Assembly (NCBI RefSeq): GCF_009725995.1
Contig: NZ_RCNS01000001.1
Coordinates: forward strand, 290,283-354,282
Source: Zobellia laminariae
GTDB lineage: Bacteria; Bacteroidota; Bacteroidia; Flavobacteriales; Flavobacteriaceae
DNA: 64,000 nucleotides
Direction of reading: 5' to 3'
The notes under the pieces are model-generated. The model saw only the letters and a program-made list of their open reading frames with translations. It was not told the origin of the DNA and did not search any database. Below, in pieces: positions 36,385 through 46,499 of the stretch (within the stretch, counting starts at the first letter, position 1; every line of letters starts with the position of its first letter). Position numbers and translations under genes: made by a program.

Positions 36385-37308
36385 TTACATCTGATTACGA
36401 ATATTCATTGTTTTTGCCTGATACTCACTTGGCGATAGATGCTGGCGTGTCTTAAATACTCTATTAAAATACGAGCGGCTTTCAAAACCACATTGTAAGT
36501 AGACATTCTTTATACTCCGCTTAGGGTCTTGAAGAAGACCTACGGCCAGTTTTATTCTTTCGTTGTTAATGAACTCTATAGGAGAGATTCCTAATTCAGT
36601 TTTAAAGACTCTATGAAAATGAGAGGGGCTCAAACATGCTTTATTACTTAACTCTACAATATTTAAAGGCTCATGGAGATGCTCTCTAATATAACGTATA
36701 ACCGTAGCCAATCTACTATTAGAATTTAGTTGCAACGTAGAACTTGAATAAATTTTACGTTCATTGGTTTGCAAGATTCTAATGATAAGTTCCCGCAACA
36801 TATTATCTACAAAGAAATCTTTGGATGGATGGTTTTCAGAAAACAAGAACAATAAACGTTGTAGAATTTGGAAGATACCCGCATCGTTTACAAAATGAAA
36901 ATTGTAATCCATTAACCCCCACTCCTTATTATCGTGCTTGGGCATATTCTCATTCATAAGCTGCAATACCTTATCTATCTTATCCTCAGAAATAGCCAAT
37001 GCCAAACAGCGCGTTGGATTTTTTCGCATCGCTTCCGGAAAATCTATACACATAGTTTCATTTGCAGGAAGCACTAAAGACTCACCAGGTAAAAAATCAA
37101 AAGATTCATAATCCCTTAGATGCATTATTTTCTTTCCTTCTATCATACTAGCCAATACCGGCTGGTCAAACTTCAATATTACACGGTCTGCCTGTTGGTG
37201 TGTTTCAAATACATGTAAAGCGGCATTATTAAGTGTGTAAGAGGTTTGATTCTCCACCAATGTTTCCAACTTTCTATTTGAGAGAAATTTATTAGTCAAC
37301 TCTACCAT
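36385..37308 (-). CDS. AraC-family transcriptional regulator
   Basis: A 307-aa regulator. The ATG at 37308 (MVELTNKFLSNRK) is better than a TTG two codons before. Residues 1-130 form a cupin-like sensor; the last 100 residues hold two helix-turn-helix motifs, ending in VYLQCGFESRSYFNRVFKTR followed by HLSPSEY, the classic AraC signature. It is divergent from the aldehyde dehydrogenase gene with 221 bases between, so it most likely controls that operon. Inducer unknown. Confidence 0.93.
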   Translation of the reverse strand: MVELTNKFLSNRKLETLVENQTSYTLNNAALHVFETHQQADRVILKFDQPVLASMIEGKKIMHLRDYESFDFLPGESLVLPANETMCIDFPEAMRKNPTRCLALAISEDKIDKVLQLMNENMPKHDNKEWGLMDYNFHFVNDAGIFQILQRLLFLFSENHPSKDFFVDNMLRELIIRILQTNERKIYSSSTLQLNSNSRLATVIRYIREHLHEPLNIVELSNKACLSPSHFHRVFKTELGISPIEFINNERIKLAVGLLQDPKRSIKNVYLQCGFESRSYFNRVFKTRQHLSPSEYQAKTMNIRNQM

Positions 37309-37529
37309 AACCAATCAAGTATCAATTTAACAAGGAAATTATTAAGAAATATACAAAACAACTGTTATTAAAATACTAATTTCTTAAAGAATGATAGAAT
37401 TGTTCATGCTAATAGTAGAATTGGTCAGACATTTTAGGTTCAACTCTACTACATTTAGAAAACCATTTATATACGTCTGATAAACAGGTATATAATAATT
37501 AACATACTATTAATTAAATACACTTAACT

Positions 37530-39050
37530 ATGAGCACACAGACAGTTGAACACAATCTTCTACAAAAGCCTAAGTTTAAAGATCAATATGAAAATTATAT
37601 TGGTGGAAAATGGGTTGCACCCGTAAAAGGGGAATATTTTGACAACCTCTCGCCTGTTGATGGTAAGGTATACACAAAAATAGCACGGTCTACAGCTGCA
37701 GATATTGAATTAGCTATTGATGCGGCTTGGGAAGCTGCTCCGGAATGGAATACTTCATCTGCTACTACAAGAAGTAATATGTTATTGAAGATTGCCGATG
37801 TCATGGAACGTAATCTTGAGACATTGGCACGAGCTGAAACTTGGGACAACGGGAAAGCCATTCGCGAAACCACTGCAGCAGATATTCCTTTGGCTATAGA
37901 CCATTTCAGATATTTTGCAGGTGTTATCAGAGCAGAGGAAGGCTCCGTAAGTGAGTTAGACTCTAACACGGTAGCTTTGAACGTTACCGAACCTCTAGGT
38001 GTGGTAGCTCAAATTATTCCATGGAACTTCCCGCTATTAATGGCTACATGGAAATTAGCGCCAGCATTAGCAGCAGGTAATTGTGTTGTAATAAAACCAG
38101 CAGAACAGACTCCTGCGGGCATCATGATTCTTATGGAACTTATTGAGGGCATTCTACCTGCAGGCGTATTGAACGTCGTCAACGGTTTTGGAGCAGAAGC
38201 AGGTAAACCATTGGCATCAAGTCCAAGAATAGATAAAGTGGCATTTACCGGTGAAACCACAACAGGGCAATTAATCATGCAATATGCTTCTAAAAATATC
38301 ACTCCAGTTACCTTAGAGTTAGGCGGAAAATCACCAAATATTTTCTTCGAAAGTATTATTGATGCCGATGATGACTTTTTTGACAAATGTTTGGAAGGTG
38401 CCGTTATGTTTGCATTGAACCAAGGTGAAATCTGTACCTGTCCTTCTAGATTATTAGTACAAGAAAGTATCTATGACCGCTTTATCGAAAGAGTCATCGA
38501 GCGCACTAAAGCTATAAAATTAGGACATCCGTTAGACCCAACTACTATGATGGGTGCACAAGCCTCAAATGATCAATTTGAAAAGGTAATGAGCTACATA
38601 AATATAGGTAAAGAAGAAGGTTGTGAGTTATTGACAGGCGGAGATGTTGCCTATGTTGAAGGTCTAGAAGGTGGTTTCTACATTCAACCTACCATCCTAA
38701 AAGGAAACAATAAAATGAGAGTGTTCCAAGAAGAAATTTTTGGACCTGTGCTTTGTGTAACTACCTTTAAAGATGAAGCTGAAGCTATAGAAATTGCAAA
38801 CGATACCCCTTATGGATTAGGAGCTGGGGTTTGGACTAGAGATACACACCAGGCTTACCAAATATCCAGAGCGGTACAAGCCGGTAGAGTTTGGGTAAAT
38901 TGCTATCACTTATATCCTGCTCATGCACCTTTTGGAGGCTATAAAAAATCAGGTATTGGTAGAGAAAACCATAAAATGATGTTAGCTCACTACAGACAAA
39001 CTAAAAACATGCTGATTTCATACGACAAAAAGGCAATGGGCTTCTTTTAA
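37530..39050 (+). CDS. NAD(P)+-dependent aldehyde dehydrogenase
   Basis: A 506-aa aldehyde dehydrogenase oxidising aldehydes to acids. The Rossmann segments are present: [40 protein letters not shown] (general base Glu) and [11 protein letters not shown] (catalytic Cys). Two Cys lie close together (ICTC). Length and motifs fit the ExaC/AldB group. ATG start. It is followed one base later by the DUF779 gene and sits divergent from an AraC regulator, the usual layout of an inducible alcohol/aldehyde oxidation unit. Confidence 0.95.
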   Translation: MSTQTVEHNLLQKPKFKDQYENYIGGKWVAPVKGEYFDNLSPVDGKVYTKIARSTAADIELAIDAAWEAAPEWNTSSATTRSNMLLKIADVMERNLETLARAETWDNGKAIRETTAADIPLAIDHFRYFAGVIRAEEGSVSELDSNTVALNVTEPLGVVAQIIPWNFPLLMATWKLAPALAAGNCVVIKPAEQTPAGIMILMELIEGILPAGVLNVVNGFGAEAGKPLASSPRIDKVAFTGETTTGQLIMQYASKNITPVTLELGGKSPNIFFESIIDADDDFFDKCLEGAVMFALNQGEICTCPSRLLVQESIYDRFIERVIERTKAIKLGHPLDPTTMMGAQASNDQFEKVMSYINIGKEEGCELLTGGDVAYVEGLEGGFYIQPTILKGNNKMRVFQEEIFGPVLCVTTFKDEAEAIEIANDTPYGLGAGVWTRDTHQAYQISRAVQAGRVWVNCYHLYPAHAPFGGYKKSGIGRENHKMMLAHYRQTKNMLISYDKKAMGFF

Positions 39051-39051
39051 T

Positions 39052-39423
39052 ATGAAGACAAAAAGAGTTTTAGTTACAGATGAGGCCAAGAAAATCATTG
39101 AACAGCTAAGAGAAACACATGGTGAACTTATGTTTCACCAAAGCGGCGGATGCTGCGATGGCTCTGCTCCCATGTGTTTTAGTAAAGGTGAACTTATGCT
39201 GAACGAAACCGATGTTTGGCTTGGAAATATAGCCGACTGTGATTTTTACATGGCTAAAGACCAGTTTGAGTATTGGAAGCACACGCAATTGACCATTGAC
39301 ATTACCAAAGGAAGAGGTGCTAGTTTCTCTCTAGAAATACCATTGGGAATTCGGTTTATTGTTAGATCAAGGTTGTTTTCCGAAGAAGAAGCACTTGATT
39401 TAGAGCCTATCCATTATGCTTAA
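39052..39423 (+). CDS. DUF779-domain protein
   Basis: A 123-aa soluble protein starting MKTKRVLVTDEAKKII, one base after the dehydrogenase stop. MFHQSGGCCDGSAPMCF near residues 27-43 has the family's adjacent Cys pair and a third Cys, a likely metal or redox site. DUF779 genes are usually paired with an aldehyde dehydrogenase, as here, so a chaperone, metal-loading or accessory role for that enzyme is plausible. The exact role is unknown. Followed by a clear terminator. Confidence 0.9.
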   Translation: MKTKRVLVTDEAKKIIEQLRETHGELMFHQSGGCCDGSAPMCFSKGELMLNETDVWLGNIADCDFYMAKDQFEYWKHTQLTIDITKGRGASFSLEIPLGIRFIVRSRLFSEEEALDLEPIHYA

Positions 39424-39450
39424 AACTTGATAAAGTTTGCATTAACAAAC

Positions 39451-39480
39451 AAAAATCCGCATTGAAGAATGCGGATTTTT
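39451..39480 (+). terminator. terminator after DUF779 gene
   Basis: AAAAATCCGCATT and AATGCGGATTTTT form a perfect 13-pair stem around GAAG, with Ts following. It ends the dehydrogenase operon. Confidence 0.85.
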
Positions 39481-39556
39481 TACATTATACCACCAACCTT
39501 CCCTTTACATATTTTAATCAAAAAACCGTACTTTTACACTTCTAAAACAACTTATT

Positions 39557-39790
39557 TTGGCATTGACCTTTAAGAAAATAATGATAGCACCTTTCGTATT
39601 TTTAGTCAGGTTTTATCAGCTTGCCATCTCACCTTACACACCTGCAACCTGCCGTTACTCACCCACTTGCTCTCAATACACTTTAGAAGCCCTAAAAAAA
39701 CACGGACTTTTTAAAGGTGGTTGGTTGGCTATTAAACGGATTTTCAGTTGTAACCCCTGGGGAGGAAAAGGTTATGACCCAGTACCTTAA
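39557..39790 (+). CDS. yidD: YidD, membrane protein insertion efficiency factor
   Basis: A 77-aa protein with the family core [18 protein letters not shown], then [18 protein letters not shown] and [11 protein letters not shown]. YidD assists YidC-dependent insertion of inner-membrane proteins. The frame can start at TTG 39557 or 39563, or at the ATG at 39581 ([13 protein letters not shown]); I give the longest, but the ATG is as likely. It precedes lgt and other envelope genes on the same strand. No yidC or rnpA is next to it, unlike in many bacteria. Confidence 0.9.
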   Translation: MALTFKKIMIAPFVFLVRFYQLAISPYTPATCRYSPTCSQYTLEALKKHGLFKGGWLAIKRIFSCNPWGGKGYDPVP

Positions 39791-39916
39791 TTCATTTTAT
39801 TAGTATTGACTGTGCCAATTCTTACCAATCCTTCAAATTTATAACGTCGATTTAAGATGTAGTAAAGCCTAACGGTTATCTATTTTATTATCTTAGTGCC
39901 CTTAAAACTCCTTTAC

Positions 39917-40879
39917 ATGTACTTTTTAGGCATTATCTGGAATCCGAACGAAACACTTTTCACACTCGGTCCGTTACAGATTAAATATTATAATCTACTT
40001 TGGATTACCACTTTTGCTCTTGGCTGGTATATCATGAAGCGTATTTTCACTAATGAAAATAAGACTGTAGAGCAGTTAGATTCGCTCTTCATATACACGG
40101 TTTTATCCACTATGCTGGGCGCAAGACTAGGTCACGTATTTTTTTACGATTGGCCTTATTATCAAAATCATTTAGCCGAAATATTGCTACCTATTCGCGA
40201 GAGCGCCTCAGGTGTGCTTTTCGGGTTTATTAAAGGTTATGAATTTACCGGTTTTACAGGCCTTGCAAGTCATGGCGCAATTATAGGTATTCTTATTGGA
40301 ACTTACTTATACCAAAGAAAGCACTCAGACATGAAAACCCTTTGGCTATTGGACCGCATGGTTATTCCGGCTGCTATTGGTGCGTTTTGTGTTCGATTGG
40401 GTAACTTTTTCAATTCAGAAATCAACGGAAAAATAACCGACGAATCTTTCATATTCGCTACGAAATTTATTCGTGATTCAGATGATATGCATCCATCAAA
40501 AGCATTGGCTATTACACAGGAAAAAACTGTAAATGCCGCTTACGATGCCATAGAGAACAACCCACAATTTGCCGATCAACTGGCACAGATTCCTTTTCGT
40601 CATCCAGCGCAATTGTATGAAGGGGTTGCTTATATTTTTGTTTTTATCCTTCTCTATTACCTCTACTGGCATACTAACAAGAAAAATAGTACAGGCTACC
40701 TTTTTGGCTTGTTCTTAGTATTGCTTTGGACCATTCGTTTCTTTGTAGAGTTTGTAAAGAAAAGTCAAGGTGGTTTTGAAGAGAGCCTTGGGTTACTATC
40801 AACTGGTCAGTGGTTGAGTATTCCATTCATCCTTATTGGTTTTTACTTTATGTTTCGACCAAAAACTGGCAAATCTTAA
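39917..40879 (+). CDS. lgt: prolipoprotein diacylglyceryl transferase
   Basis: A 320-aa inner-membrane enzyme that adds diacylglycerol to the lipobox Cys of prolipoproteins. The ATG at 39917 gives MYFLGIIWNPNETLF; a GTG 21 bases upstream is less likely. About seven helices are visible. ARLGHVFFYDW and CVRLGNFFNSEING (the Lgt signature) are present, with catalytic-region His and Arg residues in HPAQLYEGVAY. An insert between helices (about residues 170-225) is rich in charged residues. Many lipoproteins in this window are its substrates. Confidence 0.95.
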   Translation: MYFLGIIWNPNETLFTLGPLQIKYYNLLWITTFALGWYIMKRIFTNENKTVEQLDSLFIYTVLSTMLGARLGHVFFYDWPYYQNHLAEILLPIRESASGVLFGFIKGYEFTGFTGLASHGAIIGILIGTYLYQRKHSDMKTLWLLDRMVIPAAIGAFCVRLGNFFNSEINGKITDESFIFATKFIRDSDDMHPSKALAITQEKTVNAAYDAIENNPQFADQLAQIPFRHPAQLYEGVAYIFVFILLYYLYWHTNKKNSTGYLFGLFLVLLWTIRFFVEFVKKSQGGFEESLGLLSTGQWLSIPFILIGFYFMFRPKTGKS

Positions 40880-40973
40880 TATAATAGAGATTCCTGAAAA
40901 AATTAAATCAGCGCTTTGCCAAAAGGCATATCGCTTCATTTATCATCGACTTTAAAACTTAAGCGATACTAAA

Positions 40974-41462
40974 ATGAAACATATTAAAATTAGTCTGTAT
41001 TTAGTCCTTATGGCTTTTGCGTTTCACTCTTGTAAAGAAGAGACGAAAAAAGTTGTAAAAGCAGAGCCGGTAGTTTTTAAAAAAGAAGGTGAACTTTCTG
41101 TTTTCAAAAAAGAAACGGACAGTTTAATCGCTTCTTTTGATATTGAAATTGCCGATAGCGAATACGAGACACAAACTGGTTTAATGTACAGAAAGAGCAT
41201 GAAGGCAAATCGCGGCATGTTATTCGTTTTTCCAGAAGTAGCAGGACATTCATTTTATATGAAAAATACCGAGTTTCCTTTGGATTTGATATTCATAAAA
41301 GAGGACATGACCATCGCTAATTATCACGAGAACGCACAGCCTATGGATGAATCCAGTCTACCTTCCCAAGGTGCAGTACAATATGTTCTTGAGTTAAATG
41401 CAGGCCTTGTTCAAAAATTAGGAATACAGTCTGGAGATAGCATTGCGTTTAAAAAATTATGA
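40974..41462 (+). CDS. DUF192-domain lipoprotein
   Basis: A 162-aa lipoprotein with lipobox HSCKEE near residue 20. The DUF192 domain spans about 50-160: TQTGLMYRKSMKANRGMLFV and FYMKNTEFPLDLIFI are its two signature segments, and VQYVLELNAG and GIQSGDSIAFKK close it. The fold is small and compact; function is unknown. It follows lgt by 94 bases on the same strand and precedes a GNAT gene by six bases. Confidence 0.92.
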   Translation: MKHIKISLYLVLMAFAFHSCKEETKKVVKAEPVVFKKEGELSVFKKETDSLIASFDIEIADSEYETQTGLMYRKSMKANRGMLFVFPEVAGHSFYMKNTEFPLDLIFIKEDMTIANYHENAQPMDESSLPSQGAVQYVLELNAGLVQKLGIQSGDSIAFKKL

Positions 41463-41468
41463 TTTCAG

Positions 41469-41987
41469 ATGGATTTGCTTTTGAAAGGAGAACAAACCGA
41501 ACGATTGCTATTCCGAAAAGTACTCCCTTCCGATTTTGAAGCTTGGTTACCTTTTCATAAAGACAAGCGGTCTTCTGAATTCTGGGAAGGATTGCCATCA
41601 GACCCTAAAATTGCTTGCCAAGAACAGTTTGACCGGATATTTGAACGCTACGAAAATAACCTAGGGGGGATGAACGCCCTTATTTCAAAATCTACTGGAG
41701 AATTCATTGGGTTATCCGGAATTCTTAAACAGACCGTAGATCAAATAGACGAGCTAGAAATAGGCTACTCCATTCTACCTAATTATTGGAAACAAGGTTA
41801 CGCAAGTGAAGCTGCCATTAAATGTAAGACCTATGCAAGACAACAACAATTTACAGATTCTTTGATTTCCATAATTCATGTAGATAATATTCCGTCTCAA
41901 AAGGTTGCCATTAATAACGGCATGTACTTAGATAAGACAACAACATATCACAATAATTCCGTACATATTTTTAGAGTCCTGCTATGA
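41469..41987 (+). CDS. GNAT-family N-acetyltransferase
   Basis: A 172-aa acetyltransferase. The acetyl-CoA-binding motif A is EIGYSILPNYWKQGYASEA near residues 97-115. The N-terminus TERLLFRKVLPSDFEAW is of the RimJ/RimL-like type, suggesting a protein N-terminus or small-amine substrate, not further specified. It overlaps the next gene by four bases (ATGA at 41984), so translation is coupled to the ModF-like ATPase. Confidence 0.88.
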   Translation: MDLLLKGEQTERLLFRKVLPSDFEAWLPFHKDKRSSEFWEGLPSDPKIACQEQFDRIFERYENNLGGMNALISKSTGEFIGLSGILKQTVDQIDELEIGYSILPNYWKQGYASEAAIKCKTYARQQQFTDSLISIIHVDNIPSQKVAINNGMYLDKTTTYHNNSVHIFRVLL

Positions 41988-43225
41988 AACAAAAACATTG
42001 GGCCATTTTTACAGCAAACACTTCCCATAAAGAAGAACTGATTGAAGCTTTCTTTGAAGGTCCTCTACCTAAAGGCTTTGATCAACTAACAAATCTACAA
42101 GGCGCTCTTTTATCTAAATTGGCAGTTGCGCGCTTTATTGATATAGAGGACCGTCATGGCAATAAAGTAATCACTTCAGGTACAGCACAAAGTTTAAAAT
42201 CAATGTCCAGTGGCGAGCAAAAAAAAGCCTTACTAAAACATATACTCAGCTCTCAGCCGGATTTTATTGTTCTGGACAACCCGTTCGATAACCTTGACAC
42301 CACTGCTCAGGAAGACTTGAAATTAACTTTAGAAGAAGTTTCAGCACATACTCCAATGGTGCAGTTATTAAGCCGTAGAACAGATTTACTGCCTTTCGCC
42401 AATACATTTGCCAAATTAGAAGGCAACGATTTAGTTTTTGCAGATTCTGCGGATGCACTTTCAAATCAACAGGAAAAAGAACTCCTTAAAAATGACGTTC
42501 CAAAACCCATTAGTGCCTATGAAATTGAGGGCAACACTCTAATTGAGTTAAAAGGCGTTGAAGTTACCTATAGCGAAAAGCCTATTTTAAAAGATATTAA
42601 TTGGCATATTAAGAAAGGTGAATTCTGGGAATTAAGAGGAAGGAACGGTAGTGGAAAAACAACCATCCTATCCATGATAACGGGAGAAAACCCCAAAGGT
42701 TATGGTCAAGAACTCTATATTTTTGGACGTAAGAAAGGTACAGGAGAAAGTGTTTGGGAGATAAAAAAAAGAATAGGCTATTTCACGCCTTCTATGACTG
42801 ATAAATTTACTGGTTATCATTCCGTCAGCCATATGATAATTTCAGGTTTTTACGACTCCGTTGGCCTATACATAAACCCAACCGAAGCTCAATTAAGATT
42901 AGCTAAAGAGTGGTTAACCCTTATTGGGTTATGGGATATGAAAGATGCTCTTTTTCATGACCTATCTATGGGTCAAAAAAGATTGATTATGTGTGCAAGA
43001 GCCATGATCAAACATCCACCATTACTTATTCTTGATGAACCAACAGCGGGATTGGATGATGACAGCGCAGCCCTATTCGTGGCTTTGGTTAACAAATTTG
43101 CCACGCAAAGTAATACTACGGTCATTTTTGTATCACATAGAAAAGAACCAGGTCTTGAAGCAGAACTCATCTATCAACTAGAAAAATCAGAAACTGGTTC
43201 TACAGGAGAAGTATTGACTTCATAG
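41984..43225 (+). CDS. ModF-like double ABC ATPase without permease
   Basis: A 413-aa protein with two ABC ATPase halves. The second (about 185-410) is complete: Walker A LRGRNGSGKTT, signature LSMGQKRLIMCARAM and Walker B LLILDEPTAGLDD. The first (about 1-175) keeps a signature-like MSSGEQKKALL and Walker B FIVLDNPFDNLD but I see no Walker A in the expected place, so it is probably not able to hydrolyse ATP on its own. The layout resembles E. coli ModF (PhrA). No permease or binding protein is nearby, so a soluble or regulatory role is likely. Confidence 0.85.
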   Translation: MKQKHWAIFTANTSHKEELIEAFFEGPLPKGFDQLTNLQGALLSKLAVARFIDIEDRHGNKVITSGTAQSLKSMSSGEQKKALLKHILSSQPDFIVLDNPFDNLDTTAQEDLKLTLEEVSAHTPMVQLLSRRTDLLPFANTFAKLEGNDLVFADSADALSNQQEKELLKNDVPKPISAYEIEGNTLIELKGVEVTYSEKPILKDINWHIKKGEFWELRGRNGSGKTTILSMITGENPKGYGQELYIFGRKKGTGESVWEIKKRIGYFTPSMTDKFTGYHSVSHMIISGFYDSVGLYINPTEAQLRLAKEWLTLIGLWDMKDALFHDLSMGQKRLIMCARAMIKHPPLLILDEPTAGLDDDSAALFVALVNKFATQSNTTVIFVSHRKEPGLEAELIYQLEKSETGSTGEVLTS

Positions 43226-43271
43226 CTCCTTCTTATATTTTATAAAAATCCAAAAAAAAATCATTAAACAA

Positions 43272-43301
43272 AAAAGCCGTTTGCATATGCAAACGGCTTT
43301 T
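43272..43301. terminator. bidirectional terminator between ModF-like gene and secDF
   Basis: A perfectly palindromic stem of AAAAGCCGTTTGCAT and its complement, flanked by an A-run and Ts. It lies 46 bases after the ATPase stop and 48 bases from the secDF stop. Confidence 0.85.
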
Positions 43302-43349
43302 GTAATTACTTGAGTTAGTTAGTTCTTAACGCCTCAAATATAGAGAAAT

Positions 43350-46343
43350 TTATTTTACTTCCTCCGTTTCCGGCTCAACCGTATCTTTTTCTAGTCCTCC
43401 TGCTCTTGAAGTCTTGTTCAGCGTATCAAACATTACTGGTGTTGCTATGAATAATGAAGAATATGTACCTACAACAATACCAATTATCATTGCGAACATG
43501 AATCCTCTTAATGATTCACCACCAAAAATGAATATCGCCAATAACACGACCAAGGTCGTTAAAGAGGTATTCAACGTACGGCTTAATGTACTGTTCAATG
43601 CCAAGTTAATGTTGTCGCCTCCGCGCCATCCTCTCTCACCAATAATCTCACGAATACGGTCAAAAACAACAACGGTATCATTCAGCGAGTATCCAATTAC
43701 GGTTAATATAGCCGCAATGAACGCTTGATCAATTTCCATGTTGAAAGGCATAACTGTACCAAACAAAGAGAATATACCCAACACGATCATAACATCGTGA
43801 AAAACTGCTGCTACCGCTCCTAAAGAGAATTGCCACTTACGGAAACGGAATAAGATATATAAAAACACAACTGCAAGCGAACCTAAAATGGCCAAGAAAG
43901 CATTGTTCTTAATATCATCTGCAATTGTAGGACCTACTTTTACAGATTGCAAAATACCAATTGACTTATCACCTGAGCCTACTTTGAAGCTCTGCTCGCT
44001 GATACCATCCGGTAGATATTTTTGTAAAGCAACATATAGTTTATCCTGAATCTCATTATCTACTTCAATACCTTCTACATCTACTTTGTAAGCTGTAGTT
44101 ATTTTAATCTGATTAGCATCTCCAAACGTTTTCACGTTTGTACCGCTACCAAATACATCGTTCAACTCAGCTGCTATCTCAGATGGATTAACAGACTGCT
44201 CAAAACGAACTTGGTATGAACGTCCACCAACAAAATCAACACCTTGTTGCAACCCATTCGTTGCTAAAGAGAAAACACTTACCCCTACTAAAATAGCAGA
44301 GAAAATATACGCAATCTTTCTTTTTGAAAGGAAATCGATATTAATATTCTTGAACAAGTTCTTTGTAAGTCCTGTTGAAAAATCCAACGAACGACCTTGA
44401 CCTTCAACATACCAATCTACTAATAGACGAGTGATGAAAATTGCAGTAAACAAAGAAGTTAAAATACCAATAAGTAAGGTAGTTGCAAAACCTTTAATAG
44501 GACCTGACCCAAATATAAATAAGATAATTGCGGTAAGACCTGTTGTTATGTTCGCATCGAGAATAGATGAAAGTGCATTGCTAAAACCATCTGCCACAGC
44601 TAATGATTTTCCTTTGCCTTTCGCCAATTCTTCTTTTATACGTTCAAAAATAAGTACGTTAGCATCTACCGACATACCAATGGTAAGAACAATACCCGCA
44701 ATACCCGGTAAGGTCAATACTGCACTTAAGCTGGTAAGAACCCCAAATATCAATAGGATGTTCAATAATAAAGCGATATCTGCAAAACCACCCGCTTTAC
44801 CATAATAGAAGATCATCCAAACCAATACGATTGCCATTGCAATCATAAATGATGTAAAACCACTATCAATAGCTTCTTGACCTAAAGATGGCCCTACAAC
44901 CTCTGATTGAATGATTTCTGCAGATGCCGGTAACTTACCAGCACGTAATACGTTGGAGATATCTTTTGTTTCGTTTACTGTAAATGTACCTGTAATCTCT
45001 GAACGACCTCCAGAAATAGGTCCTGATGAAACGCCAGGAGCAGTATATACCTTATTATCTAATACAATAGCAATACCAGTCCTATTAGTATATGCATCAC
45101 CAGTTAGTTTTTCCCATTCTTTAGCACCTTTTGTGTTCATGCTCATAGTAACGGCTGGTTTACCGTTTACAAACTCATCACGTGCATCACTAACAACATC
45201 ACCACTAATTCTTGGTGTGTTATCTCTGTTTGATTTTAAAGCGTATAGCTCAGCTATTTCAGAACCTTCAGATGGTCTTTCCCACAAGAACTTTACAAAC
45301 TGTAAGCTAGCAGGAAGCAACCTTCTAACTTCTTTCATTCTAAGATACTCACCAATTTCGGCAGTATCTTGAATAGCGGCAACACCAACAGCATAGCTAG
45401 GTGCACCTAATTGAAACTTATCGAACAATGGATTAACCTGTCCAGCAATATCCAATGAGTCTGCAGAAACATCAGAAAGAAGAGAATCTAATTCCGATTC
45501 TTTCTTTATTGGTTCCTTAACATCAGCTACATCAATAAGTGATTTTAATTTTTCATTGGTCTGAAAGAAGAAACCTTGTAGTTCTGGATTGTTAGGCTCA
45601 TAGGTTTCCCAGAACTCTAACTGTGCAGTACTTGACAATAACCCTTGTGCACGAGCAATATCTCTTGCACCTGGTAATTCTACCAATATACGACCTGAAT
45701 TACCTTCACGCTGAATGTTTGGCTGTGTTACACCAAAACCATCGATACGCTCACGAAGTACTTCAAAAGCAGAAATTATAGATTCGTCAATTTTTCTTCG
45801 GATGATAGGCTTAACCTCATCATCTGACATCTGAAAATTAACCTCGCCACTAAGTCCTTTGTTGGCGAAAATATCCGGAGAAGCTAATTTAGTATCTCCC
45901 TTTATTTTTTCAAAAGCATTAAAGAAAAGCTCTACATAGGTATCATCGCTATCTTTGGAAGCTGCGTCTGCATCAGCCAAAGCTTTGTTGAAAATAGGGC
46001 TCTTAGTATTATTAGCTAAACCTTTTAAAATGTCCTTTACGGAAATCTGAAGGGTTACGTTAATACCACCTTTAAGGTCAAGACCTTTGTTTAGCTCTTT
46101 CTTTTTGGCTTCGTTATAGTTAGTGAAACCAAGAATGGAGTTGTCTCCAATCGAGTCTAAATAACTAGCTTCTAAAGCTTCTCGTTTAGAAACATAATTA
46201 TCTTCTGCATCTGAAATACGGCTTTCCGCATATGATTTTGCTTCGTCCTCTACCTTACCACCTATAAAAGTGTATGATAATTGGTAGATACTTACTAGCC
46301 CGAAGAGTAGGGCAAAAAGCTTAATAAGTCCTTTATTCTGCAT
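43350..46343 (-). CDS. secDF: SecDF, fused Sec translocase accessory protein
   Basis: A 997-aa inner-membrane protein that uses the proton gradient to help pull proteins through SecYEG. SecD occupies about 1-660 with the large periplasmic region between helices 1 and 2 (VELPGARDIARAQGLL near 220), and SecF about 690-980 (GVDFVGGRSYQVRFEQ; NDTVVVFDRIREIIGERG). Two RND-like six-helix blocks are visible (for example IGMSVDANVLIFERIKEEL). Fusion of secD and secF is normal in Bacteroidota. Start ATG; a perfect promoter lies 41 bases upstream. Confidence 0.96.
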   Translation of the reverse strand: MQNKGLIKLFALLFGLVSIYQLSYTFIGGKVEDEAKSYAESRISDAEDNYVSKREALEASYLDSIGDNSILGFTNYNEAKKKELNKGLDLKGGINVTLQISVKDILKGLANNTKSPIFNKALADADAASKDSDDTYVELFFNAFEKIKGDTKLASPDIFANKGLSGEVNFQMSDDEVKPIIRRKIDESIISAFEVLRERIDGFGVTQPNIQREGNSGRILVELPGARDIARAQGLLSSTAQLEFWETYEPNNPELQGFFFQTNEKLKSLIDVADVKEPIKKESELDSLLSDVSADSLDIAGQVNPLFDKFQLGAPSYAVGVAAIQDTAEIGEYLRMKEVRRLLPASLQFVKFLWERPSEGSEIAELYALKSNRDNTPRISGDVVSDARDEFVNGKPAVTMSMNTKGAKEWEKLTGDAYTNRTGIAIVLDNKVYTAPGVSSGPISGGRSEITGTFTVNETKDISNVLRAGKLPASAEIIQSEVVGPSLGQEAIDSGFTSFMIAMAIVLVWMIFYYGKAGGFADIALLLNILLIFGVLTSLSAVLTLPGIAGIVLTIGMSVDANVLIFERIKEELAKGKGKSLAVADGFSNALSSILDANITTGLTAIILFIFGSGPIKGFATTLLIGILTSLFTAIFITRLLVDWYVEGQGRSLDFSTGLTKNLFKNINIDFLSKRKIAYIFSAILVGVSVFSLATNGLQQGVDFVGGRSYQVRFEQSVNPSEIAAELNDVFGSGTNVKTFGDANQIKITTAYKVDVEGIEVDNEIQDKLYVALQKYLPDGISEQSFKVGSGDKSIGILQSVKVGPTIADDIKNNAFLAILGSLAVVFLYILFRFRKWQFSLGAVAAVFHDVMIVLGIFSLFGTVMPFNMEIDQAFIAAILTVIGYSLNDTVVVFDRIREIIGERGWRGGDNINLALNSTLSRTLNTSLTTLVVLLAIFIFGGESLRGFMFAMIIGIVVGTYSSLFIATPVMFDTLNKTSRAGGLEKDTVEPETEEVK

Positions 46344-46383
46344 TGGTTGTGTGAATTAATTGCGTGCTTTTTATAACAGCGTG

Positions 46384-46415
46384 CAAATATATGATTTTCC
46401 CATAGGAATTGACAA
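46384..46415 (-). promoter_or_regulatory. promoter for secDF
   Basis: On the minus strand, TTG (46413-46415), a 21-base spacer and TATATTTG (46384-46391) fit the Bacteroidota consensus exactly. Transcription would begin about 33 bases before the secDF ATG. Confidence 0.75.
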
Positions 46416-46440
46416 TATATTTAGAGTTATTGTAAACAGA

Positions 46441-46476
46441 AACATCTGCCCCAGAAATACTTCTAGGACAGATGTT
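46441..46476 (-). terminator. weak hairpin after mdh
   Basis: AACATCTG pairs with CAGATGTT, with a further short extension, around a long loop. It lies 24 bases after the mdh stop codon on the minus strand but lacks a clear T-run, so it may stabilise the 3' end rather than terminate. Confidence 0.3.
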
Positions 46477-46499
46477 CTAATTTATTATTGTCTCAACGA

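Noticed and set aside
43414..45372. Open frames of 104-153 codons on the strand opposite secDF
   Set aside because: They lie entirely within a well-conserved gene and encode sequences without any recognisable pattern.
43350..46343. SecD-SecF fusion as an assembly error
   Set aside because: Fused SecDF of about 1000 aa is the normal form in Bacteroidota.
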